From: Alphaproteobacteria bacterium
Lineage (GTDB): Bacteria > Pseudomonadota > Alphaproteobacteria > Rhizobiales > Aestuariivirgaceae
Direction: 5' to 3'
Assembly (NCBI GenBank): GCA_024642465.1
Contig: JAHEBA010000031.1
Coordinates: 1 to 35,212 of the forward strand
DNA: 35,212 nt
Both the position numbers and the translations under genes were made by a program. Positions 8,499-17,868 of the stretch are shown one piece after another. Position 1 is the stretch's first letter, and each line of letters opens with the position of its first letter. The notes under the pieces were generated by a model. It was given only the letters and a program-made list of their open reading frames with translations. It was not told the DNA's origin and ran no database searches.

Positions 8499-9455
8499 GT
8501 GGACATTCTCTACAACATCTTCATTGATCCGTTCGTCCAGATGGGCAACGCGCCGGATTTCCTGCTGCAGGTGCTGTGGTCTGGCTTCGTGGGGGGAACG
8601 CTCTATTCGCTGATCGCGCTTGGCTTCGTGCTGATCTTCAAGGCGTCAGGCGTGTTCAACTTTGCCCAGGGCATCATGGTGGTGTTCGCCGCGCTGACGC
8701 TGGTGGGCCTTTACAATCTCGGCCTGCCGGCGTGGCTGGCGCTTATCGCCACCATCGGCGTCATGGCGCTGCTGGCCATCGGGGTGGAGCGAGTGGTGTT
8801 GCGCAAGCTTGTCAATCAGCCGGACATCATCCTGTTCATGGCAACCATCGGGCTGACCTACTTCCTGATCGGTCTGGGCGAGTCGATCTTCGGCGGCGAG
8901 CCGAAGAAGATGATTACCGAAGAGCTGGGCCTGCCCTCGGGCTCGACGAGCTTCGAGCCGTTTGGCGGACTGGTCATCATCGAGCATCTCGACGTGGCGG
9001 CGGTGGTCATGGCCATCGTGCTGGTGACGGGCCTGGCGATATTCTTCAACAAGACCCGCATCGGTCGCGCCCTGCGCGCGGTCGCGGACGATCACCAGGC
9101 GGCGCTGTCGGTGGGCATTTCGCTCAACCAGATCTGGGCCATCGTGTGGTTTGCGGCCGGCATCGTGGCGTTGGCCACTGGCATCATGTGGGGCGCCAAG
9201 TCGGACGTTTCGTTCGCGCTGCAGATCGTGGCGCTGAAGGCGCTGCCGGTGCTGATCATCGGCGGCTTCACCTCCATTCCTGGCGCTATCATCGGCGGCC
9301 TCATCATCGGCTTCGGCGAGAAGCTTTTCGAGATTTACTGGGGAAGCCTTCTGGGCAGTGGCGTCGAAGGCTGGTTCGCCTACGTGATCGCGCTGATCTT
9401 CTTGCTGTTCAGGCCACAAGGGCTGTTCGGCGAAAAGATCATCGAGCGCATTTGA
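8499..9455 (+). CDS. livH: Branched-chain amino acid-type ABC transporter permease LivH
   Basis: A 318-residue inner-membrane permease with about eight hydrophobic segments. Typical LivH features are GGTLYSLIALGFVLIFKASGVFNFAQG at the first segments, and NKTRIGRALRAVADDHQAALSVGI, the cytoplasmic loop that contacts the ATPase. The C-terminus LLFRPQGLFGEK is also characteristic. I chose GTG 8499, 20 bases after the livG stop and preceded by a purine-rich GGGGAACGGG. An earlier in-frame GTG at 8466 would overlap livG and has no clear ribosome site. It pairs with LivM to form the pore. Confidence 0.9.
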   Translation: MDILYNIFIDPFVQMGNAPDFLLQVLWSGFVGGTLYSLIALGFVLIFKASGVFNFAQGIMVVFAALTLVGLYNLGLPAWLALIATIGVMALLAIGVERVVLRKLVNQPDIILFMATIGLTYFLIGLGESIFGGEPKKMITEELGLPSGSTSFEPFGGLVIIEHLDVAAVVMAIVLVTGLAIFFNKTRIGRALRAVADDHQAALSVGISLNQIWAIVWFAAGIVALATGIMWGAKSDVSFALQIVALKALPVLIIGGFTSIPGAIIGGLIIGFGEKLFEIYWGSLLGSGVEGWFAYVIALIFLLFRPQGLFGEKIIERI

Positions 9456-9472
9456 GATTGGAAGACTGACAG

Positions 9473-10555
9473 ATGTTCTATCGCGAAGTAGGCCAGTTCA
9501 AGACCAGCTACAAGGCTGACCAGTCGATCTTTCCGATCCTGCAGGACCGGATCGGAATTGCCGTTATCCTGTTCGTTGCCTTCGCCATCATTCCGGCGTT
9601 TGGCAGCGACTTTTTCCTGAGTTCGATCATGATTCCGTTCCTGATCTTCGCGCTTGCGACGATCGGGCTCAACATCCTGACCGGTTACACAGGCCAGTTG
9701 TCGCTTGGCACCGGGGCCTTCATGGGCGTTGGCGCCTATGCCTGCTACAAGCTGACGACGTTCTTCCCGGACGTGAACATCATCATCATGGTGCTGTTGT
9801 CAGGCTTCTTCTCGGCTGCGGTAGGCATGATCTTCGGCCTACCCTCCTTGCGCATCAAGGGCTTCTACCTGGCGGTGACGACGCTGGCGGCGCAGTTCTT
9901 CCTGGAGTGGTGCTTCATCCGCATTTCGTGGTTGTACAACTACAACAATTCCGGCGCCATCGAGGTGCCGCGGCGCGAAGGCTTTGGTGATATCGTGCTG
10001 GCAGGCGCTGCCGCTACGCCGGCGACTCGCTATCTCGTCGTGCTGTCGATCGTGGTGCTGATGACATGGATCGCCTCTAACATCATTCGCGGGCGCATTG
10101 GCCGGTCGTGGATGATGATCCGCGACATGGACATTGCGGCCGAACTGATGGGCGTGCGTCCGCTGTACGCCAAGCTGTCGGCTTTTGCGGTGTCATCGTT
10201 CTATTGCGGCGTAGCGGGTGCAATGATGGTGTTCTTCTGGCTGGGCGCGGCGGAGGTGGAGAGCTTCGACATCAACCACTCGTTCCTCTACCTGTTCATG
10301 GCGATCATCGGCGGTCTCGGTTCACTCGTCGGCAGCTTCATGGGCGCTGCCTTCATCTGGATCCTGCCGATCATCATCCGCGCGCTGCCTGAGACGTTCG
10401 GCATCGACATCAACGCCGCAACGGTCGAGCACATCAACTTCATGCTGATTGGCGGCATGATCATCTTCTTCCTGATCGTCGAGCCGCACGGGTTGGCCCG
10501 GCTGTGGCAGATCGCCAAGGAGAAACTGAGAACGTGGCCGTTCCCGTACACCTGA
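9473..10555 (+). CDS. livM: Branched-chain amino acid-type ABC transporter permease LivM
   Basis: A 360-residue membrane permease, second half of the importer pore. It starts with a polar segment of about 25 residues, then multiple hydrophobic helices. The LivM hallmarks LNILTGYTGQLSLGTGAFMGVGAY and GLPSLRIKGFYLAVTTLAAQFF are visible, as is the ATPase-contact loop RGRIGRSWMMIRDMDIAAELMG. GGAAG lies 8 bases before the ATG, 17 bases downstream of livH. The C-terminal part has the usual EPHGLARLW end. Confidence 0.9.
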   Translation: MFYREVGQFKTSYKADQSIFPILQDRIGIAVILFVAFAIIPAFGSDFFLSSIMIPFLIFALATIGLNILTGYTGQLSLGTGAFMGVGAYACYKLTTFFPDVNIIIMVLLSGFFSAAVGMIFGLPSLRIKGFYLAVTTLAAQFFLEWCFIRISWLYNYNNSGAIEVPRREGFGDIVLAGAAATPATRYLVVLSIVVLMTWIASNIIRGRIGRSWMMIRDMDIAAELMGVRPLYAKLSAFAVSSFYCGVAGAMMVFFWLGAAEVESFDINHSFLYLFMAIIGGLGSLVGSFMGAAFIWILPIIIRALPETFGIDINAATVEHINFMLIGGMIIFFLIVEPHGLARLWQIAKEKLRTWPFPYT

Positions 10556-10646
10556 CCAGGGTCCAGGGGGCCGGCCGGCCTGAATAGGATTTTTGAGTGC
10601 CGTCGCGGGCGGTCTGTCCGTAGCGGGGAAATGAAAGAAGAAGCTT

Positions 10647-10666
10647 CCGGCATCCGTTGGTGCCGG
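10647..10666 (+). other. Short hairpin just before the livK ribosome site
   Basis: CCGGCA (10647-10652) and TGCCGG (10661-10666) form a 6-bp stem with an 8-base loop in the 129-bp gap between livM and livK, directly before the strong AGGGAGGAA ribosome site (10672-10680). It could influence processing or translation of livK. It has no T-tract and is not a convincing terminator. Confidence 0.3.
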
Positions 10667-10684
10667 CATTCAGGGAGGAAACCG

Positions 10685-11992
10685 ATGAAGAAGCTTTTGA
10701 TGACTGGCGTTGCCCTTGCCACCCTGGCAGGTGCCGCCCTTACCACCGCCCAGATGGCCCAGGCAGAGGACAGCCTTTACGTTCCTTCGCTGAGCTATCG
10801 CACGGGTCCGTTCGCCTCGGGCGGTGTGCCGATTGCCAACGGCTACGCGGACTATCTCAACATGCTCAACGAACGTGACGGCGGCATTGGCGGCGTCAAG
10901 GTCGTGGTTGAAGAGTGCGAAACTGGCTACAACGCCCAGAAGGGCGTGGAGTGCTACGAGTCCACCAAGGGCAAGGGCGCGCTGGTCTACAACCCGTACT
11001 CCACCGGCATCACCTTGCAGCTGATTCCCAAGGCGCCGGTCGACAAGATTCCGGTGCTGTCGATGGGCTATGGCTTGTCGGCCGTGGCGGTTGGCGAAAA
11101 GTTCCCGTGGACCTTCAACTACCCGACCAGCTACTGGGGCCAGATGACGGCCATCCTGAAGCACATCGACGCCAATGGCGGGCTGAAGGGCAAGAAGATC
11201 GGCTACATCTATCTCGACGCAGGTTACGGCACCGAGCCGATTCCGCTGCTTGACAAACTGGCTACCGATATGGGCTTCACGGTCGCCAAGTTCCCGGTCG
11301 GCGTGAAGGAAATGCAGAACCAGGGCTCGCAATGGCTCAACGTGCGCAAGGAGCGGCCTGACTGGATGATCATGTGGGGCTGGGGCGCGATGAACGCCAC
11401 TGCCGTCAAGGAAGCCGCCAAGATCAAGTTCCCGCTCGACAAGTTCATCGGCAACTGGTGGGCAGGTTCGCACGCCGACATGCGTGCGGTTGGCGAGGAA
11501 GGCAAGGGTTATACCGCTGCCAACTTCTCCGGCGTGGGCAAGGACTTCCCGGCTGTCCAGGATGTCATCAAGTATGTCGTCGATGCTGGTAAGAGCCAGA
11601 TCGACAACAAGGACCATGTCGGCGACGTGCTCTACAACCGTGGCCTGTTCAATGCCGTGATCGTGGCTGAAGCCATCAAGGTGGCCCAGGAGAAGACCGG
11701 CAAGAAGGTCATCACCGGCGAAGACATGCGGATGGGCCTCGAAAACTTCGACCTGTCCGAAGCGCGCCTGAAGGAACTTGGCCTGGAAGGCTTCGGGGCT
11801 CCGATCAAGGGCTCGTGCGCCGACCATGAAGGTGGCGGTGCGGTGTACCTGATGCAGTGGGACGGCAGCGACTGGAAGAAGCTGACGGACCCGATTGTGC
11901 CGATGCAGGATATCGTGCGTCCGCTGCTCGAACAGGCTGCCGACGATTACCTCAAGGACAAGCCGAACTGGGAAACCCAGAAGTGCAGCTGA
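10685..11992 (+). CDS. ABC transporter periplasmic substrate-binding protein (LivK/HAAT type)
   Basis: A 435-residue exported binding protein. A Sec signal peptide (MKKLLMTGVALATLAGAALT) ends at a likely cleavage after AQA, before EDSLYVPSL. The mature part is a type I periplasmic binding protein (Peripla_BP_6-like), longer than LivJ/LivK of E. coli by roughly 70 residues, as in homologues that accompany acyl- or aryl-CoA ligases. The first lobe opens with SYRTGPFASGGVPIANGYADY. The start at 10685 is supported by AGGGAGGAA 4 bases upstream and by the signal peptide; the in-frame ATG at 10631 would put an 18-residue polar stretch before it. It captures the substrate for LivHM. The ligand cannot be read from sequence. 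Confidence 0.88.
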   Translation: MKKLLMTGVALATLAGAALTTAQMAQAEDSLYVPSLSYRTGPFASGGVPIANGYADYLNMLNERDGGIGGVKVVVEECETGYNAQKGVECYESTKGKGALVYNPYSTGITLQLIPKAPVDKIPVLSMGYGLSAVAVGEKFPWTFNYPTSYWGQMTAILKHIDANGGLKGKKIGYIYLDAGYGTEPIPLLDKLATDMGFTVAKFPVGVKEMQNQGSQWLNVRKERPDWMIMWGWGAMNATAVKEAAKIKFPLDKFIGNWWAGSHADMRAVGEEGKGYTAANFSGVGKDFPAVQDVIKYVVDAGKSQIDNKDHVGDVLYNRGLFNAVIVAEAIKVAQEKTGKKVITGEDMRMGLENFDLSEARLKELGLEGFGAPIKGSCADHEGGGAVYLMQWDGSDWKKLTDPIVPMQDIVRPLLEQAADDYLKDKPNWETQKCS

Positions 11993-12025
11993 TGCCGCAA
12001 CTGACGGCTTGAATTGACGACAAGT

Positions 12026-12057
12026 CCCCGCCTGCATGGGCAATCGTGCAGGCGGGG
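12026..12057 (+). terminator. Intercistronic stem-loop between livK and livF
   Basis: CCCCGCCTGCA (12026-12036) and TGCAGGCGGGG (12047-12057) make a perfect 11-bp GC-rich stem with a 10-base loop, 34 bases after livK. No T-run follows. It is best read as an attenuating or 3'-protecting hairpin that lets the binding-protein mRNA accumulate above that of livF, as is common in importer operons. It also argues against the in-frame start at 12036 for livF, which would lie inside the stem. Confidence 0.65.
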
Positions 12058-12095
12058 GTCCCCTGATCCGTTTGCAACTCAAGGTTCTCCGCGAT

Positions 12096-12944
12096 ATGGC
12101 CAATATCGTTCATGCCGAAGGTGCCGCCGCTGCCGCCGGCCAGGCGCCGGTTCTGTCGATCAACAATATCGAGGTGATCTATGATCACGTGATCCTCGTG
12201 TTGAAAGGCGTGTCGCTGGATGTCCCGCAAGGCGGCATCACCGCGTTGCTGGGCGCCAACGGGGCGGGCAAGACGACCACCCTGAAAGCGGTGTCCAATC
12301 TGCTCAAGGCCGAGCGCGGCCAGGTCACCAAGGGATCGATCACCTTCAAGGGCGAGCGGGTCGACACGCTCAATCCGAACGACCTGGTACGGCGCGGCTG
12401 TATCCAGGTAATGGAAGGCCGGCACTGCTTCGGCCACCTGAGCGTGGAAGAAAACCTGCTCACCGGCGCCTTCACGCGCAAGGACGGGCAGGCCGCGATC
12501 GCCAATGACCTGGAGATGGTCTACAACTATTTTCCGCGACTGCGCGAACGGCGAAATTCGCAGGCCGGTTATACCTCGGGCGGCGAACAGCAGATGTGCG
12601 CCATTGGCCGGGCGCTGATGTCGAAGCCGACAACCATCCTGCTGGATGAGCCATCAATGGGTCTGGCGCCGCAGCTGGTGGAAGAAATCTTCGAGATCGT
12701 GAAGGCGCTCAACGACAATGAAGGGGTGTCTTTCCTGCTGGCCGAGCAGAATACCAACATCGCGCTACGCTATGCCAAGTACGGCTACATCCTCGAGAAC
12801 GGCCGGGTGGTGATGGACGGCGAAGCCCAGGCCCTGCGCGACAATGAGGACGTCAAGGAGTTCTATCTTGGCGTCTCGGGCGAGAACCGGCGCTCGTTCC
12901 GCAATGTGAAGGCCTACAAGCGGCGCAAGCGCTGGCTGGCCTGA
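12096..12944 (+). CDS. livF: Branched-chain amino acid-type ABC transporter, ATP-binding protein LivF
   Basis: A 282-residue ATPase, the second nucleotide-binding subunit of the importer. Walker A GANGAGKTT is near residue 53, followed by the LivF-typical IQVMEGRHCFGHLSVEENLLTGA. The signature SGGEQQMCAIGRAL and Walker B TILLDEPSMGLAP come next, and AEQNTNIAL holds the position of the switch. I chose ATG 12096 because the upstream alternative (12036) falls in the hairpin. The ribosome site is weak, so translation may be lower than for livK. A C-terminal basic tail (KAYKRRKRWLA) is longer than usual. Confidence 0.9.
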   Translation: MANIVHAEGAAAAAGQAPVLSINNIEVIYDHVILVLKGVSLDVPQGGITALLGANGAGKTTTLKAVSNLLKAERGQVTKGSITFKGERVDTLNPNDLVRRGCIQVMEGRHCFGHLSVEENLLTGAFTRKDGQAAIANDLEMVYNYFPRLRERRNSQAGYTSGGEQQMCAIGRALMSKPTTILLDEPSMGLAPQLVEEIFEIVKALNDNEGVSFLLAEQNTNIALRYAKYGYILENGRVVMDGEAQALRDNEDVKEFYLGVSGENRRSFRNVKAYKRRKRWLA

Positions 12945-12954
12945 AGTCAGGCCA
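12937..12954. terminator. Hairpin at the end of the liv operon
   Basis: TGGCCTG (12937-12943) and CAGGCCA (12948-12954) form a 7-bp stem with a 4-base loop spanning the livF stop, 5 bases before the end of the opposing gene. It would serve either direction. There is no clear T-tract, so termination is plausible but not certain. Confidence 0.45.
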
Positions 12955-12958
12955 TTGA

Positions 12959-14194
12959 TCAAACGGCCCCAAGGTCATGCAGATGCAGGGTGACGGCCTG
13001 AGCAGAGCCTCTGGCAGGGGCGGGAAGAAAGCTACCGTCATGGGCCTGCAGCAATGCTTGCATGAGGCTGCTGCCGATGGCCGGGTGCATCAGCTCGATG
13101 CACGTAGCCCGCGCCGGAGACGGGCAGGGCGCTGCGCTGTCGAGCAGTGTTTCGTCAAGGCGAACTCCCTCATACGACCAGGTGAACGCAATGCCGCCGC
13201 CGGACGGGATAGTGCACGCCAACCCGGCCGTGTGTCCGGGCGTCATGGCGGGCAGGGCGATGCGGGCGGCAAGCTGGAGCAGTATCGCAACCCGCGACAG
13301 GTCGGCATTCAACGCCGCTCCCCAGGGCGGGGTCTGGCCCGCAAGGTGGACGCCGTGGCGTTCCAGCAACCTTTTCATGCCCGGCATGGCCCGGGCGATG
13401 ATGTCCGGAACCGGCCAACGCTGGGGTTCCAGCTTCAGGCAGCCATGTTCGGCATCGGTGTAGTCGCGCAGCAGATCGGCCGCCATGATCAGTTCGCCTG
13501 CTGCGCTTCTTGCATCGGCTGCCAGCATGTTGCGGCTGCCACCAGGGGCGCCCGGGTCCGGCTCGGATGCATCGCCGTGCAATTCGCAGATGCTCGACAT
13601 GACGTGAGCTTGATGGCGGATGGCTGCGGCCACGCTGGCAGTGGTCAGTCTGCGGCGGGCGTTTTGTTCGGGCGACACGAAAAATCCGCGCGCCACCGTG
13701 TCGGCCAGGTCGCGCGCCAGGCTTACATCGCGCACCAGCCCCGTTACCACGCCGGCCTCGTGCCGCGTGCTGACAAGCCAGCACTGCTGCGCGCCCTCGC
13801 CGTCGGTCCACTACAGCTCAAGATTGGTGACGCTGGTCTCTCCAAGCGGGGCGAGCCGGAAGCTGGTGCGGGCTGCTTCGGTAACGCTGTCTGCGCAGGC
13901 CAGTGTGTGCAGGGTCCGCTTCAGGCAAGTGCGGTCCAGGCTCCGTTCGATTTCCGGCAGTGGATGCCATATGTCGATTTCCCGGCGGCTGGCCGGATGA
14001 GCCGTGAACATGAAGTCGGCGATGCCGTTTACCTGGCAATCCAGCGAGAGGATGAGGCCATTGCGCAGCCTGTCAGGCGTGACGATGCTCGAGCCACGGA
14101 ACATCGGCGCCGCCGCCCGGCCATGGCTTGTGAGGCCGCCGGCAATGCGGCCGATGGCCGACATGAATGCAGAAGTCAGTGTGCTTGCCGTCAA
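12959..14194 (-). pseudogene. PAS/histidine-kinase-like sensor gene interrupted by an in-frame amber codon
   Basis: Two consecutive minus-strand reading frames, 14194-13811 and 13750-12959, are in the same frame and are separated only by TAG at 13813-13811. Reading through gives one protein of about 410 residues. The N-terminal half looks like a PAS domain: IDIWHPLPEIERSLD, then WTDGEGAQQCWLVSTRHEAG and GLVRDVSLARDLADT directly after the stop. The C-terminal half resembles a histidine-kinase core (LLRDYTDAEHG, later LNADLSRVAILLQLAARIAL), but I see no clear phospho-acceptor His box or ATP-binding N/G boxes. It is antisense to the surrounding operons. The start is uncertain: TTG 14194 or ATG 14164. 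A single C-to-T change of CAG would explain the stop. A sequencing error or read-through cannot be excluded. Confidence 0.7.
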
Positions 14195-14268
14195 TGTCTG
14201 TCTGTGCGCAAGAATTGCGCGCTCCCCCGAGTGTCGTGCGTTACTAGTCCTGTCCAGGTCGCGGTCGT

Positions 14269-14301
14269 TGGTCTATTCCGTCCAGCATGCTATTTAGACC
14301 A
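14269..14301. promoter_or_regulatory. Spaced inverted repeat in the divergent region before the PaaK-like gene
   Basis: TGGTCTA (14269-14275) and TAGACCA (14295-14301) are perfect 7-bp inverted arms with 19 bases between them, and an 8-bp palindrome AGCATGCT lies inside (14284-14291). A second 8-bp palindrome GGCATGCC follows at 14311-14318. The 159-bp region separates the broken sensor gene from the PaaK-like ligase and must hold the ligase promoter. A regulator site is plausible; TGGTC/GACCA half-sites resemble GntR-type sites but the spacing is unusual. Confidence 0.35.
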
Positions 14302-14353
14302 GAGCAGGTTGGCATGCCGTTAAGTCAATTGTGAAAACTTGGATACTGACGTT

Positions 14354-15595
14354 ATGGTAGATTTTTACGATGAGCTCGAGGTCCGCGATCCGCAGGAGCG
14401 TGAGCAGGCGCTGATGGCCTGGCTGCCGGAGCAGGTCGCCCACGCCACCTCGGCGGCGTCCGGCTGGGCGCGACACCTTGCGGGCATCGATGCATCCTCG
14501 ATCAACAGCCGCCAGGCTCTGGCCGCGCTGCCGGTGTTGCGCAAGTCGGACCTCAAGGCGTTGCAGGAGGCCGAACCTCCGCTGGCGGGGTTCGCGGCTG
14601 GCGGACCCGAGACATGGGGTCGGCTGTTCATGTCGCCGGGACCGATCTTTGAACCGATGGGGCTGGCGGCAGACCCCTGGCGCGGGGCGCGGGCGCTGTT
14701 CGCTGCCGGGTTTCGCACGGGCGACATCGTGCACAACTGTTTCGCCTATCATCTGACGCCGGGGGGCTTCATCCTCGATGAGGGGGCGCGTGCGATGGGT
14801 TGCGCCGTCATCCCCGCCGGTATCGGCAATACCGAGCTGCAACTGGATACCATCGAGAAGTTGAAGCCGGTTGCGTACACGGGTACGCCGGACTTTCTCA
14901 AGATTCTGCAGGACAAGGCGGCAGAGGCAGGCCGGGACGCAAGCTCCATCACCAAGGCACTGGTGTCCGGCGGGGCGCTGTTTCCATCGCTTCGCGAAGA
15001 ATACAGGAGCCGCGGGGTGCGCGTGCAGCAGTGCTATGCCACGGCAGACGTCGGCGTGATTGCGTACGAATCCTCGGCGCTCGAAGGCATGATCGTGGAC
15101 GAGGGCGTGATCGTGGAGATCGTGCGCCCGGGCACTGGCGAGCCGGTGCCGGATGGCGAGGTCGGTGAAATCGTAGTCACCAACTTCAGTTCAACCTATC
15201 CGATGATCCGGTTTGGCACCGGTGACCTGTCAGCGGTGCTGCCAGGTACGAGCCCGTGCGGACGCACCAACGTGCGCATAAAGGGCTGGATGGGCCGGGC
15301 CGACCAGACCACCAAAATAAAGGGCATGTTCGTGCATCCTTCGCAGGCTGCCGACGTTATGAAGGCTCATGGCGAGCTTGGCCGCATCAGGCTGGTGGTT
15401 GGCCGGGCGAACGAGCAGGATACGCTGGTGGTCATGGCGGAATGCGCCAATCCGGCGGCCGAGGGCCTTGCAGAAGCGGTTGCGCGCACGGTGCAGAGCG
15501 TTTGCAAGGTGCGCGGCACGGTGGAACTGGTTGGTCCGGGAACGCTGCCCAATGACGGGCTGTTGATTTCCGACGAACGACCGGCGACCACATGA
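14354..15595 (+). CDS. Phenylacetate-CoA ligase-like protein (PaaK family, divergent P-loop)
   Basis: A 413-residue ANL-superfamily protein of the short PaaK type. PaaK activates phenylacetate to phenylacetyl-CoA. Recognisable parts are FAYHLTPGGFILDEG, TGTPDFLKIL, VQQCYATADVGVIAYE and the YPMIRFGTGDLSAVL motif, then the small C-terminal domain. Where PaaK normally has a Ser/Thr/Gly-rich ATP loop (SSGTTG type), this protein has MSPGPIFEPMG (about residues 93-103). The C-terminal end, LPNDGLLISDER, lacks the Lys expected near that place in PaaK. It therefore belongs to a divergent branch whose activity is uncertain. The position beside an acyl-CoA ligase, a Liv-type importer and IorAB fits aryl-acid metabolism. 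ATG 14354 has only a weak ribosome site. Confidence 0.8.
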   Translation: MVDFYDELEVRDPQEREQALMAWLPEQVAHATSAASGWARHLAGIDASSINSRQALAALPVLRKSDLKALQEAEPPLAGFAAGGPETWGRLFMSPGPIFEPMGLAADPWRGARALFAAGFRTGDIVHNCFAYHLTPGGFILDEGARAMGCAVIPAGIGNTELQLDTIEKLKPVAYTGTPDFLKILQDKAAEAGRDASSITKALVSGGALFPSLREEYRSRGVRVQQCYATADVGVIAYESSALEGMIVDEGVIVEIVRPGTGEPVPDGEVGEIVVTNFSSTYPMIRFGTGDLSAVLPGTSPCGRTNVRIKGWMGRADQTTKIKGMFVHPSQAADVMKAHGELGRIRLVVGRANEQDTLVVMAECANPAAEGLAEAVARTVQSVCKVRGTVELVGPGTLPNDGLLISDERPATT

Positions 15596-15663
15596 CGCGC
15601 GTTCCGGTAGGTGCAGGAAAGGCTCGCCCGGCGTACAAGTCCGGGACAGGAAGCAGTAAGACC

Positions 15664-16710
15664 ATGCTCGACAAGACAGATACCCGCGCCTTCAGGCTGC
15701 CCGGAGACCACCCGCCCGTGCTGGGCGGCAAGATCGGCGTGCTTATCATGAACCTGGGTACGCCCGAGGCCACCAGCTACTGGCCGATGCGGCGCTATCT
15801 CAAGGAGTTCCTGTCGGATCAGCGCGTGATTGAAACCAACCGCGCGCTGTGGTGGGTCATTCTCAACGGCATCGTGCTGACGACGCGGCCCAAGAAGTCG
15901 GGTCATGCCTATGACCAGATCTGGAACAAGGAACTGGACGAGAGCCCGCTGAAGACGATAACACGCTCGCAGGCAAGCCAGCTTGCCGACCTGTTCAGGA
16001 CGAGCCCGAACATCGTGGTTGACTGGGCCATGCGGTATGGCATGCCGCCGGTGAAGGAGCGCATCGAGCATCTGCAGGCCCAGGGCTGCGACCGGATCGT
16101 GCTGTTTCCGCTCTATCCGCAGTACTCGGCTACCACCACCGCCACGGCACTGGACAAGGCCTACGAAGCGCTGACGAAGATGCGCTGGCAGCCGGCCGTG
16201 CGTACGGTTCCACCCTATCATGATGACCCGGTGTACATCGAGGCGCTGGCGGACAGCATGAAGGCGCACCTCAAGACCATCGACTACAAGCCGGAAGTGA
16301 TCGTAGCCTCGTTCCACGGCCTGCCGAAGGACTACCTGATGAAGGGTGATCCGTATCACTGCCATTGCCACAAGACCGCGCGGCTGCTGCGCGAGCGTCT
16401 CGGCATGAACGAGAAGGAACTCGTCATCACGTTCCAGTCGCGGTTCGGCCGCGCCGAATGGCTCAAGCCGTACACCGATGCAACCGTGGAACGGCTGGCC
16501 AGCGAAGGCGTCAAGAACATGGTGGTCATCACGCCCGGCTTCTCGGCCGACTGCGTCGAGACGCTGGAGGAAATCGCCATCGGCGTGCGCGAGACCTTCG
16601 AGGAGCACGGCGGCGAGAACTTCTCAGTGGTGCCTTGCCTCAATGACAGCAAGTCATCGGTGAAGATGCTCAAGCATCTGATCGATCGCGAACTGAAGGG
16701 CTGGGTTTGA
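15664..16710 (+). CDS. hemH: Ferrochelatase
   Basis: A 348-residue enzyme that inserts Fe(II) into protoporphyrin IX, the last step of protoheme synthesis, at the cytoplasmic face of the membrane. Family motifs are VLIMNLGTP near the N-terminus, the catalytic His in SFHGLP (about H218), FQSRFGRAEWLKPYT, and the conserved acidic ETLEEI (about E299). No C-terminal cysteine group is present, so a 2Fe-2S form is unlikely. I chose ATG 15664 because GGAAG lies about 10 bases upstream and the length fits the family. An earlier in-frame ATG at 15592 overlaps the stop of the PaaK-like gene and would add 24 residues, so translational coupling is possible. Confidence 0.93.
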   Translation: MLDKTDTRAFRLPGDHPPVLGGKIGVLIMNLGTPEATSYWPMRRYLKEFLSDQRVIETNRALWWVILNGIVLTTRPKKSGHAYDQIWNKELDESPLKTITRSQASQLADLFRTSPNIVVDWAMRYGMPPVKERIEHLQAQGCDRIVLFPLYPQYSATTTATALDKAYEALTKMRWQPAVRTVPPYHDDPVYIEALADSMKAHLKTIDYKPEVIVASFHGLPKDYLMKGDPYHCHCHKTARLLRERLGMNEKELVITFQSRFGRAEWLKPYTDATVERLASEGVKNMVVITPGFSADCVETLEEIAIGVRETFEEHGGENFSVVPCLNDSKSSVKMLKHLIDRELKGWV

Positions 16711-16845
16711 CCAGCGGTTTACCCTACGCCCGGTTTCAGCCTGGCACCGTCACCGAATCAGGATAACTTCCTGCCCAGTCTGGTTGCATGAAACTGGGGT
16801 CCATGGCGTTGTGCCGCGGCCCCCTGCTAAGGAGGGTCCGGCGCC

Positions 16846-17826
<981 letters not shown>

Positions 17827-17868
17827 TGCGGTACCTGCCAGACCGGCGCGCACAGGGAGACAACCGGC

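Noticed and set aside
10574..10600. GGCCGGCC followed by a short T-run after livM as a terminator
   Set aside because: The palindrome has no proper loop and the T-run is separated by a mixed stretch; livK downstream belongs to the same operon.
15592..15663. 24-residue N-terminal extension of ferrochelatase from the ATG overlapping the PaaK-like gene
   Set aside because: It has no ribosome site and is outside the conserved ferrochelatase length; kept only as an alternative start.
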